NCBI GenBank assembly: GCA_017416465.1 | Contig: JAFQCK010000003.1 | Coordinates: 57,554 to 121,553 of the forward strand | DNA from: Lachnospiraceae bacterium | GTDB lineage: Bacteria > Bacillota > Clostridia > Lachnospirales > Lachnospiraceae | Direction: 5' to 3' | DNA length: 64,000 nt | Position numbers and translations under genes: made by a program | Part shown: piece by piece, positions 22,321 to 31,740 of the stretch | Numbering within the stretch: the stretch's first letter is position 1 | How the letters are laid out: the number at the start of each line of letters is the position of its first letter | Notes under the pieces: generated by a model | Databases searched by the model: none | Told to the model about the DNA's origin: nothing | What the model saw: the letters and a program-made list of their open reading frames with translations, nothing else

Positions 22321-24018
22321 ATGAGTGATTTAAAGAATGATACTAATTTAGTTTTAAAAGATGAGGATTTATCATCATTTGAAAAAAATTTAGATAAGTA
22401 TATTTATTTATCAAGTTGGGCTTTATGGTATCCTGACCTTTTTTTAGATATGAATTCACCAAAAGAAGGCGGAATTAAATTACATTTAGACCAACGAATA
22501 TTTTTACGATGTGCTACTCGTTTTTTCAGTATGTATGGTTGTTTTCCAAGAGGATACGGTAAAACATTTGATGAAGTTTTGGCAATGTTTATTGTTGCAA
22601 TTAGATATCCAAACATCGAACTTTCATTGACTGCACAAACAAAGGAAAACGCAGCATTGCTTTTAAAGGACAAATATAATGAAATAGTTCGTTATTATCC
22701 TTTTATGGAAAATGAAATTATTAAAAGTAGTTTTTCAAAAGGCGATGCGTTAATTGTTTTCTTAAATGGTTCAAAAATAGATAATTTAGCAAATGCACAG
22801 AGTTCAAAAGGACAGCGTAGAAAAAGAATAAATATTGAAGAATCTGCGTTGATGGACAATGTTACTTTTGAAGATGCTTTAAAACCTATAGTTGAGGTTG
22901 GCAGATTAACTTGTGGTAAATTAGCAATTCAAAATCCCGAAGAATTAAATCAGCAAATTCATTTTTTTACAACTCCTTCATATCGTGGAAGTGACGAATA
23001 TCAAAGAAGTTTAAATATGATAAATAATATGGTCGATTTAAAGGGTGATATAGTAATTGGTTCTGATTGGATGTTGCCTTGTTGGTATGGACGTGGTTCA
23101 TCTAAAAGTACAATATTAAAAAAGAAGAGCGAAATGTCACCTATTGCTTTTGATATGAACTATGGCGGGTCGTGGACAGGAACTACATCAGGAGCTTTGG
23201 TTAATGTTCATAAATTAATGGCTCGTAGAACTTTAACTGAACCTATATTTGGTATTCAAAATGATGATGACGAGTTTTATATTGCCGTTGATGTTGCTCG
23301 TTCTGAAAAGAAAACCAACAACCAATCATCTATAGCTATAGGAAAAGTTATTCGGAGTGCTGATAGAAGAATAATAGATGTTCAGTTAGTAAATATGATA
23401 CATATGTCTAACACATTAAAGTTTTCTACACAGGCTTGTATTGTTAAAAAAACTAAAGAAAAATATAGAGCAAAAATGGTTATCGTGGATGGTAATGGTT
23501 TAGGTGCGGGTTTGGTTGATGAACTAATGAGAGAAAACCATGACCCGGTTACAAATATTACTTATCCATGTTGGGACACAACTAACACAACAGCAGAGCC
23601 GGAAGTTGAAGGTGCTGAAAAATGTTTGTATGATTTAAAGGCTCAAACAGACCAAAGTGTTATTATTTCAACTTTTATAAATATGATAGACAGTGATAAA
23701 TTTCATTTTTTGGAAAAACGCAATGGCGGAGATTATGAAATTCAATCTGATGCAGATATTGATTTAAAGGTTATGCCTTATGTGCAACAAGAACTCTTTT
23801 TCCAAGAAGTAAACAATCTTAAACTTATTCAAAAGGGAAAGAGATTGTCAATTGAAAAGGTCGCTACTGGTTTTGATAAAGACCGTTTTTCAGCAGTATC
23901 ATATTTATTATATTATATTGACAAATATCAAGGTGTTTTTAGAAAAGAAGAAAAATTTGATGCAAAATCTTTTGCTCGAAAGATGCAACGAGTAAATCAT
24001 AGACCGAGAATGTTTTAA
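22321..24018 (+). CDS. terL: Terminase large subunit
   Basis: The 565-aa packaging motor has an N-terminal ATPase with Walker A FPRGYGKT (about residue 77) and Walker B RINIEESAL, then a C-terminal RNase H-like nuclease with acidic residues in FYIAVDVARS, MVIVDGNG and a late DRFSAVSY. It cuts concatemers and pumps DNA into proheads through the portal encoded next. Length is normal for the family. Confidence 0.9.
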   Translation: MSDLKNDTNLVLKDEDLSSFEKNLDKYIYLSSWALWYPDLFLDMNSPKEGGIKLHLDQRIFLRCATRFFSMYGCFPRGYGKTFDEVLAMFIVAIRYPNIELSLTAQTKENAALLLKDKYNEIVRYYPFMENEIIKSSFSKGDALIVFLNGSKIDNLANAQSSKGQRRKRINIEESALMDNVTFEDALKPIVEVGRLTCGKLAIQNPEELNQQIHFFTTPSYRGSDEYQRSLNMINNMVDLKGDIVIGSDWMLPCWYGRGSSKSTILKKKSEMSPIAFDMNYGGSWTGTTSGALVNVHKLMARRTLTEPIFGIQNDDDEFYIAVDVARSEKKTNNQSSIAIGKVIRSADRRIIDVQLVNMIHMSNTLKFSTQACIVKKTKEKYRAKMVIVDGNGLGAGLVDELMRENHDPVTNITYPCWDTTNTTAEPEVEGAEKCLYDLKAQTDQSVIISTFINMIDSDKFHFLEKRNGGDYEIQSDADIDLKVMPYVQQELFFQEVNNLKLIQKGKRLSIEKVATGFDKDRFSAVSYLLYYIDKYQGVFRKEEKFDAKSFARKMQRVNHRPRMF

Positions 24019-24032
24019 GAGGAGGTGAAAAA

Positions 24033-25562
24033 ATGCAGACAGTTCGTAAAACTATATATTCTAAAGAACAACATGAAAAAGATTTACAGAGTATTAAGAA
24101 TACAGAAAATGGAAAATCCCCTCTTGATTTGTCTGTTTTTAAAAGGCTAATGACTTATGATTTATGTTCTAATACAAATATTTTAGAAGATTACAAAATA
24201 GGTCGTTATCGTTTAGAAGATATAAATAAAGCATTAATGAATCCACGATATTATTCTAAAATTTTAGTGGACACAAGTGATTATTTAATGAATACATCAT
24301 CGTTTTATATGAGAATTAATAACTATTTTGCTAAAATGGGATTATTTAATTTTCGTATAGATACATATGATTTGCAATCATGTGAAAGTGAAAAAATTTT
24401 AGAACATTATCGTAAAGATTATTTACGCATATGTAGTCAAATTGAGAAAATGAATTTAAAACATGAATTTTCTAAAATCATGTCTGTATTGCCCTCACAA
24501 GATATTTTCTATGGATTGATATTTGAGGATAATACAGATTTTTTTATTGTTAAAATTCCTTATAAATTGTGTCAAATTGTTCAAATACAAGATGGTGTTT
24601 ATAATTACAGAATAAATTTATCTGCTATTGAAGTATTAGATATTGACAGCTATCCTGTTTATTTAAAACAAGCTTATTTGGATTATAAAATGAAGCAAAA
24701 TTATTTGGATGGATATTATATTCCTCCAGCAGATAAACAAATTTGCATAAAACTAAATGAACATCTCTCTTATCCTTTGCCGTTAATGATTATGTTGGCA
24801 AGGGATATTTTTGATATTGATTTATATAAGAAATTAAAACTTCAAAAAGCAAGAGTTGATAACTATAAAGCAATTGTTGTTGAAATTCCGATTGATAAAT
24901 CATCGGTAGACAAACCGCTTTTAACTGAAGAAACTATAATGACATTCGCAGAAACTAATAAAGCCAATATGCCTGATGATGTTGGTTTAATTCACACTTT
25001 AGGCTCGGCTGAAGCAATTAGTTTTAAAGATAATACAAATAATACAAATAATTTGAGTGATGCTATTGGGAATTTATATGATGCATCGGGTACACCATCT
25101 CAATTATTTAATGGAACAAGTAGTGGTTCTTCTTTAAAACTTTCCATTGAAAACGATGCTGCTTTTGTTTATCAACTTTATCGTCAATTTGAGCGATATA
25201 TGAATCGTTTTATTAAGTTAAGGAAATTTAACAGTAAAAATTATAAATTTAAATTTAGAATTCAAGATTCAACGGTATTTAATCAAGAAAGTATATCGAA
25301 TTCTTATTTAAAAGCGGCAGAACATGGCATACCAGCTAAAATTGATTATGCGGTGTCTTTAGGAATATCACAAAATTGTTTTGTCGGAAATTTATATACA
25401 GAAAATGTTTTATTAAAATTGCATGAAAAACTCATTCCTTTGCCCACATCCTATACTTTGTCATCAGAAGATGTAGGTAGACCTACAAATGATAGTAGTG
25501 GTAAAGAATTAAGTGATTCTGGTCAACAAACAGCAGACAATGATTCTAATGCAAAAAGATGA
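24033..25562 (+). CDS. Portal protein
   Basis: 509-aa protein directly after the terminase, with AGGAGGTG before ATG 24033. The size, position and late segment (SDAIGNLYDASGTPSQLFNG) fit a siphophage portal of the SPP1/SPbeta type. The portal ring forms the DNA channel at one capsid vertex. The C-terminal tail is Ser/Asn-rich. A terminator hairpin uses the last codons. Confidence 0.75.
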   Translation: MQTVRKTIYSKEQHEKDLQSIKNTENGKSPLDLSVFKRLMTYDLCSNTNILEDYKIGRYRLEDINKALMNPRYYSKILVDTSDYLMNTSSFYMRINNYFAKMGLFNFRIDTYDLQSCESEKILEHYRKDYLRICSQIEKMNLKHEFSKIMSVLPSQDIFYGLIFEDNTDFFIVKIPYKLCQIVQIQDGVYNYRINLSAIEVLDIDSYPVYLKQAYLDYKMKQNYLDGYYIPPADKQICIKLNEHLSYPLPLMIMLARDIFDIDLYKKLKLQKARVDNYKAIVVEIPIDKSSVDKPLLTEETIMTFAETNKANMPDDVGLIHTLGSAEAISFKDNTNNTNNLSDAIGNLYDASGTPSQLFNGTSSGSSLKLSIENDAAFVYQLYRQFERYMNRFIKLRKFNSKNYKFKFRIQDSTVFNQESISNSYLKAAEHGIPAKIDYAVSLGISQNCFVGNLYTENVLLKLHEKLIPLPTSYTLSSEDVGRPTNDSSGKELSDSGQQTADNDSNAKR

Positions 25563-25578
25563 TTGTCTGTTGTTTTTT
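25531..25578 (+). terminator. Terminator overlapping the portal stop
   Basis: CAGCAGACAAT and ATTGTCTGTTG arms pair (one G:U) and are followed by TTTTTT. It lies inside the late cluster between portal and protease, so it would attenuate rather than end late transcription. Confidence 0.65.
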
Positions 25579-25607
25579 ATATAACTGTGGAAAGGAGGTA
25601 AAAAGAG

Positions 25608-27038
25608 TTGAGTATAAAACAAAAAAGGAAGTTGCCTGTAACATTTACTGTTAACGATTTTGTTGATATCAATGATTCTCGTTTTCTTGCTATAACAATA
25701 GATGTTTTACATACTGGATTAAATTTTAATGGAACAATTTTTGAAAAAGATATTGTAGATGCTTGTGCAGATAGTATTAAAAACACTCCCATATTAGGCT
25801 ATATAGTTTCAAATGTTAATGGTGATAAAGATTTTGAAGGTCATGAATATAAAACAATTCAAACTGAAGATGGTGAAATAGAAGTCTATGCTGGTTCTGC
25901 TTATGGTGTAATACCTGAAAGCTGTAATTACAGATGGATTAAGAAAACATCGTCTGATGGAATAGAGCGTGAATATTTTCAGGTAGATGGATTGTTGTGG
26001 ACAAAATTTAATGATTCTATTTCTATTTTTGAAAGAGATGAAATCAAACCTCAATCTATGGAATTAGAGGTTGAAACTATTGAGTGTGAAGAATTGGAAG
26101 ATGGAACGATAAAGATATTGAATTTCAAATTTGATGGTTGTTGTTTGTTATCAAGTTCAGATAGTTCAATTGAACCTGCAATGATTGATAGTGTAGCAGC
26201 ACCTCTTTATACAATTAGTTCTATTACAAAAGAAATCAAAGATAAATTAAACACATATTTTAGTTATCAAAATAAAAATGCAAAAGAAAAAGGAGGAATA
26301 AAGATGCCTACACCTAATCTTAATTATGCTTTGAATGTTATGGAAAAGCTTGACGAAATTAGAGCTTTGCTTGATGAACATAGATATGTTGATAAGTGGG
26401 GTTACGAATGTGGTCGTTATCATTTATTAGACATTCAGGGTGAAGAAATCATTGTAACAGATAGAAAAGACCACTATAGAATTTTTGGTATTACATATTC
26501 TGTAGAGGGTGACAAAATTACAATTAATTTTGATTCGCAGAAGCGAAAGAAAACACAGTATGTTGACTTTGTTGAGACAAACGAGGGCAGTATTGATGTG
26601 AATTTTGAAAAGATTGTTTCTGATGTTGCTGATTATATGCAAGAGCAGAACGCAGCAATTTCGCAGGAGAAAGAAACAGCTATTGCTGATTTCACTAAAA
26701 CCAAGGCTGAATATGATGAAATCAAACCTAAATATGATGCTTATGTATTAGAAGAACAAAAGCGTGAAAAGGAAGCTACAGAGGCGGCTAAAGATTTAGA
26801 GTTTACAAAGTTTGATAAACATCTTTCAGATAATGAAAATTATCAGAAGCTCAAAACAGATAGAGCAAAGTATACATTACAAGAAATTCGCAACGAATGT
26901 TCTTTGATGTTTACTGCAAAAAATTTAAGTCTTGATTATACAAACACCACAAACAAGGATTCTTTAACAGCAAATATTCCTTCGGAAAAGACCGATGTTG
27001 AGATTAATCCTCGTTATGGTGTTATGGATACAAAATAA
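25608..27038 (+). CDS. Capsid maturation protease-scaffold fusion
   Basis: 476-aa protein, TTG start behind AAAGGAGG. The N-terminal 200 residues (FLAITIDVLHTG, TPILGYIVSNVNGDKDFEGHE) resemble phage prohead protease or capsid-assembly proteins by position and pattern. The C-terminal half from residue 233 is highly charged and coiled-coil (SQEKETAIADFTKTKAEYDE), as expected for scaffold. A second ribosome binding site and ATG at 26304 produce the scaffold alone. Catalytic residues of the protease could not be assigned with confidence. Confidence 0.65.
   Translation: MSIKQKRKLPVTFTVNDFVDINDSRFLAITIDVLHTGLNFNGTIFEKDIVDACADSIKNTPILGYIVSNVNGDKDFEGHEYKTIQTEDGEIEVYAGSAYGVIPESCNYRWIKKTSSDGIEREYFQVDGLLWTKFNDSISIFERDEIKPQSMELEVETIECEELEDGTIKILNFKFDGCCLLSSSDSSIEPAMIDSVAAPLYTISSITKEIKDKLNTYFSYQNKNAKEKGGIKMPTPNLNYALNVMEKLDEIRALLDEHRYVDKWGYECGRYHLLDIQGEEIIVTDRKDHYRIFGITYSVEGDKITINFDSQKRKKTQYVDFVETNEGSIDVNFEKIVSDVADYMQEQNAAISQEKETAIADFTKTKAEYDEIKPKYDAYVLEEQKREKEATEAAKDLEFTKFDKHLSDNENYQKLKTDRAKYTLQEIRNECSLMFTAKNLSLDYTNTTNKDSLTANIPSEKTDVEINPRYGVMDTK
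26304..27038 (+). CDS. Nested in-frame scaffolding protein (internal start)
   Basis: Inside the preceding gene, AAAAAGGAGG at 26287-26296 is followed by ATG 26304 in the same frame, giving a 244-aa product starting MPTPNLNYALNVMEKLDE. Its C-terminal half is a charged coiled coil typical of scaffolds. This reproduces the logic of lambda C/Nu3, where a protease gene contains an internal start for scaffold (established). The strength of the site supports real use. Confidence 0.7.
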   Translation: MPTPNLNYALNVMEKLDEIRALLDEHRYVDKWGYECGRYHLLDIQGEEIIVTDRKDHYRIFGITYSVEGDKITINFDSQKRKKTQYVDFVETNEGSIDVNFEKIVSDVADYMQEQNAAISQEKETAIADFTKTKAEYDEIKPKYDAYVLEEQKREKEATEAAKDLEFTKFDKHLSDNENYQKLKTDRAKYTLQEIRNECSLMFTAKNLSLDYTNTTNKDSLTANIPSEKTDVEINPRYGVMDTK

Positions 27039-27059
27039 TTGAAAGAGAGGTAAAAAAAT

Positions 27060-27668
27060 ATGGATAAGAATTACACAGTTGTTGAAACTTCAAAGCTTGT
27101 TGCCACACATGGCGGTGGACATAATTATGATTTGATTGCCGATGTTGATATTGAAAATGGTCATATTGGCTTTGTTGGTGAGCTTGCGGAAAGCGTTGAC
27201 GGTCAGCAGACTTATGAGTTTGGTACATTTAGTGCCGAAACCATTGGCAAGAAGAAGGCAATTTTGGTTGCTAATCCTGAATGGGATTATGATGAAGGCA
27301 AGAGAATTAATCAGGCTTTGTATAATTATGTAAATAAGGCTGCTATTCCCTTTAGAGGTTATGACTTGATTGCAGGAGACGTATATGCTGTTTCAGAAGG
27401 TGCTTTTGATGTAAGTGGCGTTGATGAAATTAAAAAGAATCAGTATTTAGTTTTGGCAGAAGGTCAGACAACCCTCAAGGTTGTTGCTACAGAAGCCGAA
27501 ACAGAAGGTGCAGGTTTTGTTGCAAGAATTGAAGGTCAGGCAAAGAGAAATTGGGGCTGGAACGCTAAATCAGGTAAAACATATGGTAGACCTTCCATTG
27601 TTTATTTCGTACATATTTTAAGAAACGATATTGTTGATACTGCAACTGCTGCAAGTGTTGACGAATAA
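27060..27668 (+). CDS. Probable head decoration protein
   Basis: 202-aa protein between scaffold and major capsid protein, the usual place of decoration proteins. Beta-rich, Gly-rich sequence (HGGGHNYDLIADVDIENG) and codon choice typical of an abundant protein. AGAGAGGT precedes ATG 27060. Exact family not recognised. Confidence 0.6.
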   Translation: MDKNYTVVETSKLVATHGGGHNYDLIADVDIENGHIGFVGELAESVDGQQTYEFGTFSAETIGKKKAILVANPEWDYDEGKRINQALYNYVNKAAIPFRGYDLIAGDVYAVSEGAFDVSGVDEIKKNQYLVLAEGQTTLKVVATEAETEGAGFVARIEGQAKRNWGWNAKSGKTYGRPSIVYFVHILRNDIVDTATAASVDE

Positions 27669-27703
27669 TTTTAGAAGTTAAAAGAAAGTGAGGGTAAATA
27701 ATT

Positions 27704-28774
27704 ATGGCTTGTGATATGAGAAGAATTGCTAATTTGACTAAGGCAAAGCAAGAATTGGTCGCTATGGGTATTGACCATTATACAGGCGATTTGAAGGATT
27801 ATGTTGCTGATAATGTTAAGACAGATGCTAAAAGCGTAGATGACCAGATTAGAAACAGAATTAAGAATGATGTAATGAACGGTGCAGAGTTTGATTATCG
27901 TTCATTTAGAAAGTACAAGAATGATATTTACGAAGTTTTAGAAGTAACTCTCGACCAGACCCTTCCCGAAGGCTGGAATGATAATGAATTCTTTAATCGT
28001 TATGTTGAAACTATCCGTGTTGACTTGGGCGATATTAATGAATTCTATTCTGAAAATAACAGTTTGCTTACTGTTTCAAAATTTGCCGGTAATCATTGGG
28101 ATACTATTCGTGAGCGTTTTGACATTGGAACATCATTTAGCATTCCTACTGGTTGGTATGATGTTCATTTTTATAACGAATTTGAGCGTTTTATGAAGGG
28201 CGTAGATAGCTGGATTAAGCTGATTGATAAGGCTCGTAAGTCTTTCTTACAGTTCTTCCAGAATGCTGCTTATGTTGCATTCTCCAATTTAGGCGATGAA
28301 CTTCCCGAAGGATTTGTTGGTAACGGTGCATTGATATCAGATACAGAAAAGGATGCATTTTTAGAAATTGCAGACAGGGTTGCTACTGACACTGGTAAGA
28401 AGGTTACTTTTGTAGGTTCAGTACAGGCTCTTCGTAAGCTTCAGGGCAAGATTGAGGATAATTGGATTCCCGAATCATTGAGAGAAGAAAGAGCAAAGAA
28501 TGGTGTTATTTCAACATATGAAGGATATGAGCTTCTTGTTCTTCCCCAAGTTTTCAAGGCTGGAACATTTGATTTCGAGCTTTCAACCGATAAGATTTTG
28601 ATGGTTGCAAGTAATGCAAAGCCCATTAAGTTTGTATTTGAAGGCAAGAGCAGAATGAAGGAAATTGATTCAAATACTACTAACCAAGACCAGACTCTTG
28701 AAGGTCAGATTCAGGTAAAAGCCGGTATGGGCGTAGCTGTTGACGAACTTTTTGGTTGCTGGACACTTGCGTAA
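27704..28774 (+). CDS. Major capsid protein
   Basis: 356-aa protein in the standard position after protease/scaffold, with smooth, highly expressed codon use. The segment FKYVNDI-like N-terminal helix region, AFLEIADRVATDTGKKVTFVG and GYELLVLPQVFKAGTF fit HK97-fold capsid proteins. It builds the icosahedral shell. ATG 27704. Confidence 0.78.
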   Translation: MACDMRRIANLTKAKQELVAMGIDHYTGDLKDYVADNVKTDAKSVDDQIRNRIKNDVMNGAEFDYRSFRKYKNDIYEVLEVTLDQTLPEGWNDNEFFNRYVETIRVDLGDINEFYSENNSLLTVSKFAGNHWDTIRERFDIGTSFSIPTGWYDVHFYNEFERFMKGVDSWIKLIDKARKSFLQFFQNAAYVAFSNLGDELPEGFVGNGALISDTEKDAFLEIADRVATDTGKKVTFVGSVQALRKLQGKIEDNWIPESLREERAKNGVISTYEGYELLVLPQVFKAGTFDFELSTDKILMVASNAKPIKFVFEGKSRMKEIDSNTTNQDQTLEGQIQVKAGMGVAVDELFGCWTLA

Positions 28775-28806
28775 AATACGCAAAATAATTAAAAGGAGTG
28801 ATTTGC

Positions 28807-29283
28807 GTGTCACAGAACATTGATGTAACTGCGACTGCAAAAACAATTAAGGATTCTGATAAGATTGTTGTAAAATCACTTAAACCCAATGTTTATTATA
28901 CTTGTCCTAAAACAATGGATACTTTTATTTGGGCGGAGGTCGGAGAAGTACAATCAATGACATTCGCTCAAATAAAGCTTATGAAAAATAAACATAAGGG
29001 ATATTTTACAAAAAAGATGTTGTACCCTCAAAATGAGGCGGCAATTGAAAAATTAGGACTTAATAAGATTTTTGCAATAAAATTTGAACGAAAAGATTGG
29101 CAAGTTTTGTTTGGTAATAATGTTGAAGAAGCAAGAGAGAAAATTGGTTTTGTTCCTGCTTCAGAAAGAGCAGCTTTTATTAAGAAAGTTGAAAATTATG
29201 TCAAGCAAGGCAGAATTGTTAATATTAAGATTATCAAATTGCTTGAAAAAGAATTTGATGTTGAATTGATGAGTTTGGTGTAA
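28807..29283 (+). CDS. Head/neck-associated hypothetical protein, 158 aa
   Basis: GTG 28807 is 8 bases after AAGGAG. The N-terminus (TIKDSDKIVVKSLKPNVYYTCPKT) is beta-like, the rest helical with KK-rich segments. Follows the capsid gene, so probably a neck or capsid-completion protein. A short TTGCGT/ACGCAA hairpin precedes it. Confidence 0.55.
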   Translation: MSQNIDVTATAKTIKDSDKIVVKSLKPNVYYTCPKTMDTFIWAEVGEVQSMTFAQIKLMKNKHKGYFTKKMLYPQNEAAIEKLGLNKIFAIKFERKDWQVLFGNNVEEAREKIGFVPASERAAFIKKVENYVKQGRIVNIKIIKLLEKEFDVELMSLV

Positions 29284-29298
29284 TGGGGGTGTCCTAAA

Positions 29299-29712
29299 AT
29301 GGGTACTCCGTATACTGTTTTATATGATAGTGTATTGTCCAAAATCAAGGATTACGATTTTTTGAATTTAAAAGAAGATGTTGTTTATAGTATTTTACAT
29401 GATTATATTCGTCCGGCAATTGTTTCATTTCGTATTTGTAAAGTTGATTTGTCTAATCGTAATGAAAAAGGATTTAATATAACTTTAAATGATACGGAAA
29501 TTGAAATTTTATCGAACTATATGGTTATAAATTATTTAGATAGCAATTATATTCGTGTTCCATTGGCATTAAAACAAACATTATCCAGTAAAGATTTTAA
29601 TGCTTTTTCTCCTGCTAATCAATTAGATAAAATGATGGCGGTTAGAAATAAATATTTGGCTGATAATGAGACATTACTATCACGATATTCATGGATAAAG
29701 AGAAAAAATTAA
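29299..29712 (+). CDS. Probable head-tail connector, 137 aa
   Basis: Helical protein (YSILHDYIRPAIVSF) of the size and position of gp6/Ad1-type adaptors binding below the portal. ATG 29299 behind GGGGGTG. No decisive motif. Confidence 0.55.
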   Translation: MGTPYTVLYDSVLSKIKDYDFLNLKEDVVYSILHDYIRPAIVSFRICKVDLSNRNEKGFNITLNDTEIEILSNYMVINYLDSNYIRVPLALKQTLSSKDFNAFSPANQLDKMMAVRNKYLADNETLLSRYSWIKRKN

Positions 29713-29730
29713 ATAAAGGAGGGGTTGTTT

Positions 29731-30486
29731 GTGAGTGGGTATGAAAATTTTTTATTAAGAATGAATGCTTGTGGAAATACGCTGCGAGAAGAACATATTG
29801 AAAATAGTAAAATGTTGTTAAATATGACATTTACAGATGACCCTTCGTATATACCTGAAGGGGTTAAAGTTTGGTATTCTGATAGAATTATTCATCCTCG
29901 GATTTATGATTATAAATGGAAATCAACAACACCTTTTCAGGCAACAATTCAAACTCTTATTAACGAACCCTTTTATCTCGGTGATGTAGTTCCTTGGGGC
30001 AAGGACAACGGTTACTGGATGGTTGTAGGCGTAAATAATCTACATGGAATCAATTGGGAAGGTGTATTACAATATTGTAATTATCGAATTAAATTTATTT
30101 CTCCTTTAAACGGTGAAATAAGAGAATATCCAATTAGTATGATTAACGCTACTCAATATGGAACTGGCGAAGAATATAAGAATTTAATTTCTATAGGTTC
30201 GGCAGCACATATTGTTTATTTATCTTGTGATGAACATACTGTTTTGTTAAATAATGGCTTTAGATTTTTGTTAGATAAAAACACACAAAAACCTACTGCA
30301 TATAGATTAACACAAGTGGATTCAACGAGTTTTGCAAATGATAAAGGTGGTTATTTAAGATTGTCTGTTTTAGAAGAACAATTTAATCCTAAAACTGATA
30401 ATGCTGAAAAAATGATTGCAGATTTTTACGAAGATATTGTAGGAAATAATACAGAAGTGATTATTGATGAAACGAAGTGGCTTTAA
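29731..30486 (+). CDS. Neck/head-completion protein, 251 aa
   Basis: GTG 29731 is placed 6 bases after GGAGGGG. Contains beta-rich segments such as PEGVKVWYSDRIIHPR and WMVVGVNNLHG. Its position between connector and tail terminator fits a stopper or head-tail joining protein. Family not recognised. Confidence 0.55.
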   Translation: MSGYENFLLRMNACGNTLREEHIENSKMLLNMTFTDDPSYIPEGVKVWYSDRIIHPRIYDYKWKSTTPFQATIQTLINEPFYLGDVVPWGKDNGYWMVVGVNNLHGINWEGVLQYCNYRIKFISPLNGEIREYPISMINATQYGTGEEYKNLISIGSAAHIVYLSCDEHTVLLNNGFRFLLDKNTQKPTAYRLTQVDSTSFANDKGGYLRLSVLEEQFNPKTDNAEKMIADFYEDIVGNNTEVIIDETKWL

Positions 30487-30498
30487 GGTGGTGAGAAA

Positions 30499-30978
30499 GT
30501 GGCGTATTTAAAAGAAATAACTGAATATCGAGCAGAAATAATGAAAATTTTATGTTCTGACCCAAAAATTGTTGAGTTATTAACAGATAAAAAAGATAGA
30601 ACCATTCCTAATAGAAAATTAATGTATACACAGATATTTCCTTATGCACATACTCCAGAAACCACACAAAAAGCTACTACTTATATTTGTTTTAGATTAA
30701 CTGTACCCAGAGTAGATAATAAGACTTATAAAAATATTAGTATTACATTTTATATTTTTACTCATCAAAGTTTAATTAGAACAACTGACGGACTTCGTTT
30801 TGATTTAATTGGCGAAGCTATAGATGGACTATTTAATGGCAAACGAGGTTTAGGTTTAGGTCGAGTTGAGTTAAATGGTATGGATGATATATCTCCAGCC
30901 GACAAATATCATGGAATATCTCTTGAATATGTGGTTTCAGAATATAATCGTCCTACTATTAATGGTAAGGGGCGGTAA
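30499..30978 (+). CDS. Probable tail terminator/completion protein, 159 aa
   Basis: GTG start behind GGTGGTGAG. The protein has the look of tail-terminator proteins (TTYICFRLTVPRVDNKTYKNI, a beta-sheet, and a C-terminal GLGLGRVELNG). Located just before tail genes. Assignment by position. Confidence 0.55.
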   Translation: MAYLKEITEYRAEIMKILCSDPKIVELLTDKKDRTIPNRKLMYTQIFPYAHTPETTQKATTYICFRLTVPRVDNKTYKNISITFYIFTHQSLIRTTDGLRFDLIGEAIDGLFNGKRGLGLGRVELNGMDDISPADKYHGISLEYVVSEYNRPTINGKGR

Positions 30979-30980
30979 CA

Positions 30981-31712
30981 TTGACTAATACTCAAAGTTT
31001 AATGAGAACAAACCAATATCGTATAGACGATACGATATCAATATATGTTCCTACAATTGGAGAAATATATGATTACGGTGAAGATGAGTATTACAATATT
31101 GTTCAATTATTAACGTCAGTTCCTTATGATTTGATGGTACAGTTTGATGATGTGGGAGTAGATTATGAGACGGTAACAGAAGTGCAATTATTTTTTACAA
31201 TGTTAGAAAAATTGTGTATCTCAAAAGTAGATTTATCAATCATTTTTAAAGATTTTGATATTTATAATTATCGCATTGCCGAAAATGTTAATGATAAAGA
31301 AATAGTTATGTTAAATCCGAAAAACATGGATTATAAAATAACTAAAGAAAAACAAGTCTTGATAAGTAATGCTATAAGAAAAATACATTTCTGGAAAAAA
31401 ACAGAAAGTAAAGCTGGTAATGACGAAGCAAAAGAATACTTAATTGAAAGAAATAGAAAAAAGCAAAGAATAGCCGCAAGAAAAGGACACCGTTCTTTTT
31501 TAGATGAATCTATTATTAAATTGGTAAACACCGAAGAATTTAAATACAATTATGAAGAATGCATGGATTTAAGTATATATAAGTTTAATGCCAGCTTGCA
31601 ACAAATTCCTAAAAAGAAAAATTGGGAACAGACAATGAATGGTGCTTATTTTGGCACTGTTGATTTAAGTAAATTAGATATAGAAAAAATACATTGGATG
31701 TCATCTATATGA
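30981..31712 (+). CDS. Tail-region hypothetical protein, 243 aa
   Basis: TTG start at 30981, 6 bases after GGGGCGG. Acidic first half, basic RNRKKQRIAARKGHRS in the second. No recognised domain. Its stop lies in a terminator hairpin just before the tail tube gene. Confidence 0.55.
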   Translation: MTNTQSLMRTNQYRIDDTISIYVPTIGEIYDYGEDEYYNIVQLLTSVPYDLMVQFDDVGVDYETVTEVQLFFTMLEKLCISKVDLSIIFKDFDIYNYRIAENVNDKEIVMLNPKNMDYKITKEKQVLISNAIRKIHFWKKTESKAGNDEAKEYLIERNRKKQRIAARKGHRSFLDESIIKLVNTEEFKYNYEECMDLSIYKFNASLQQIPKKKNWEQTMNGAYFGTVDLSKLDIEKIHWMSSI

Positions 31713-31722
31713 CATCTTTTTT
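31697..31722 (+). terminator. Terminator/attenuator before the tail tube gene
   Basis: GATGTCA and TGACATC arms around CTATA, then TTTTTT. The stop codon of the upstream gene lies within it. Confidence 0.7.
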
Positions 31723-31740
31723 ATTTAAGGAGGTAGAAAT

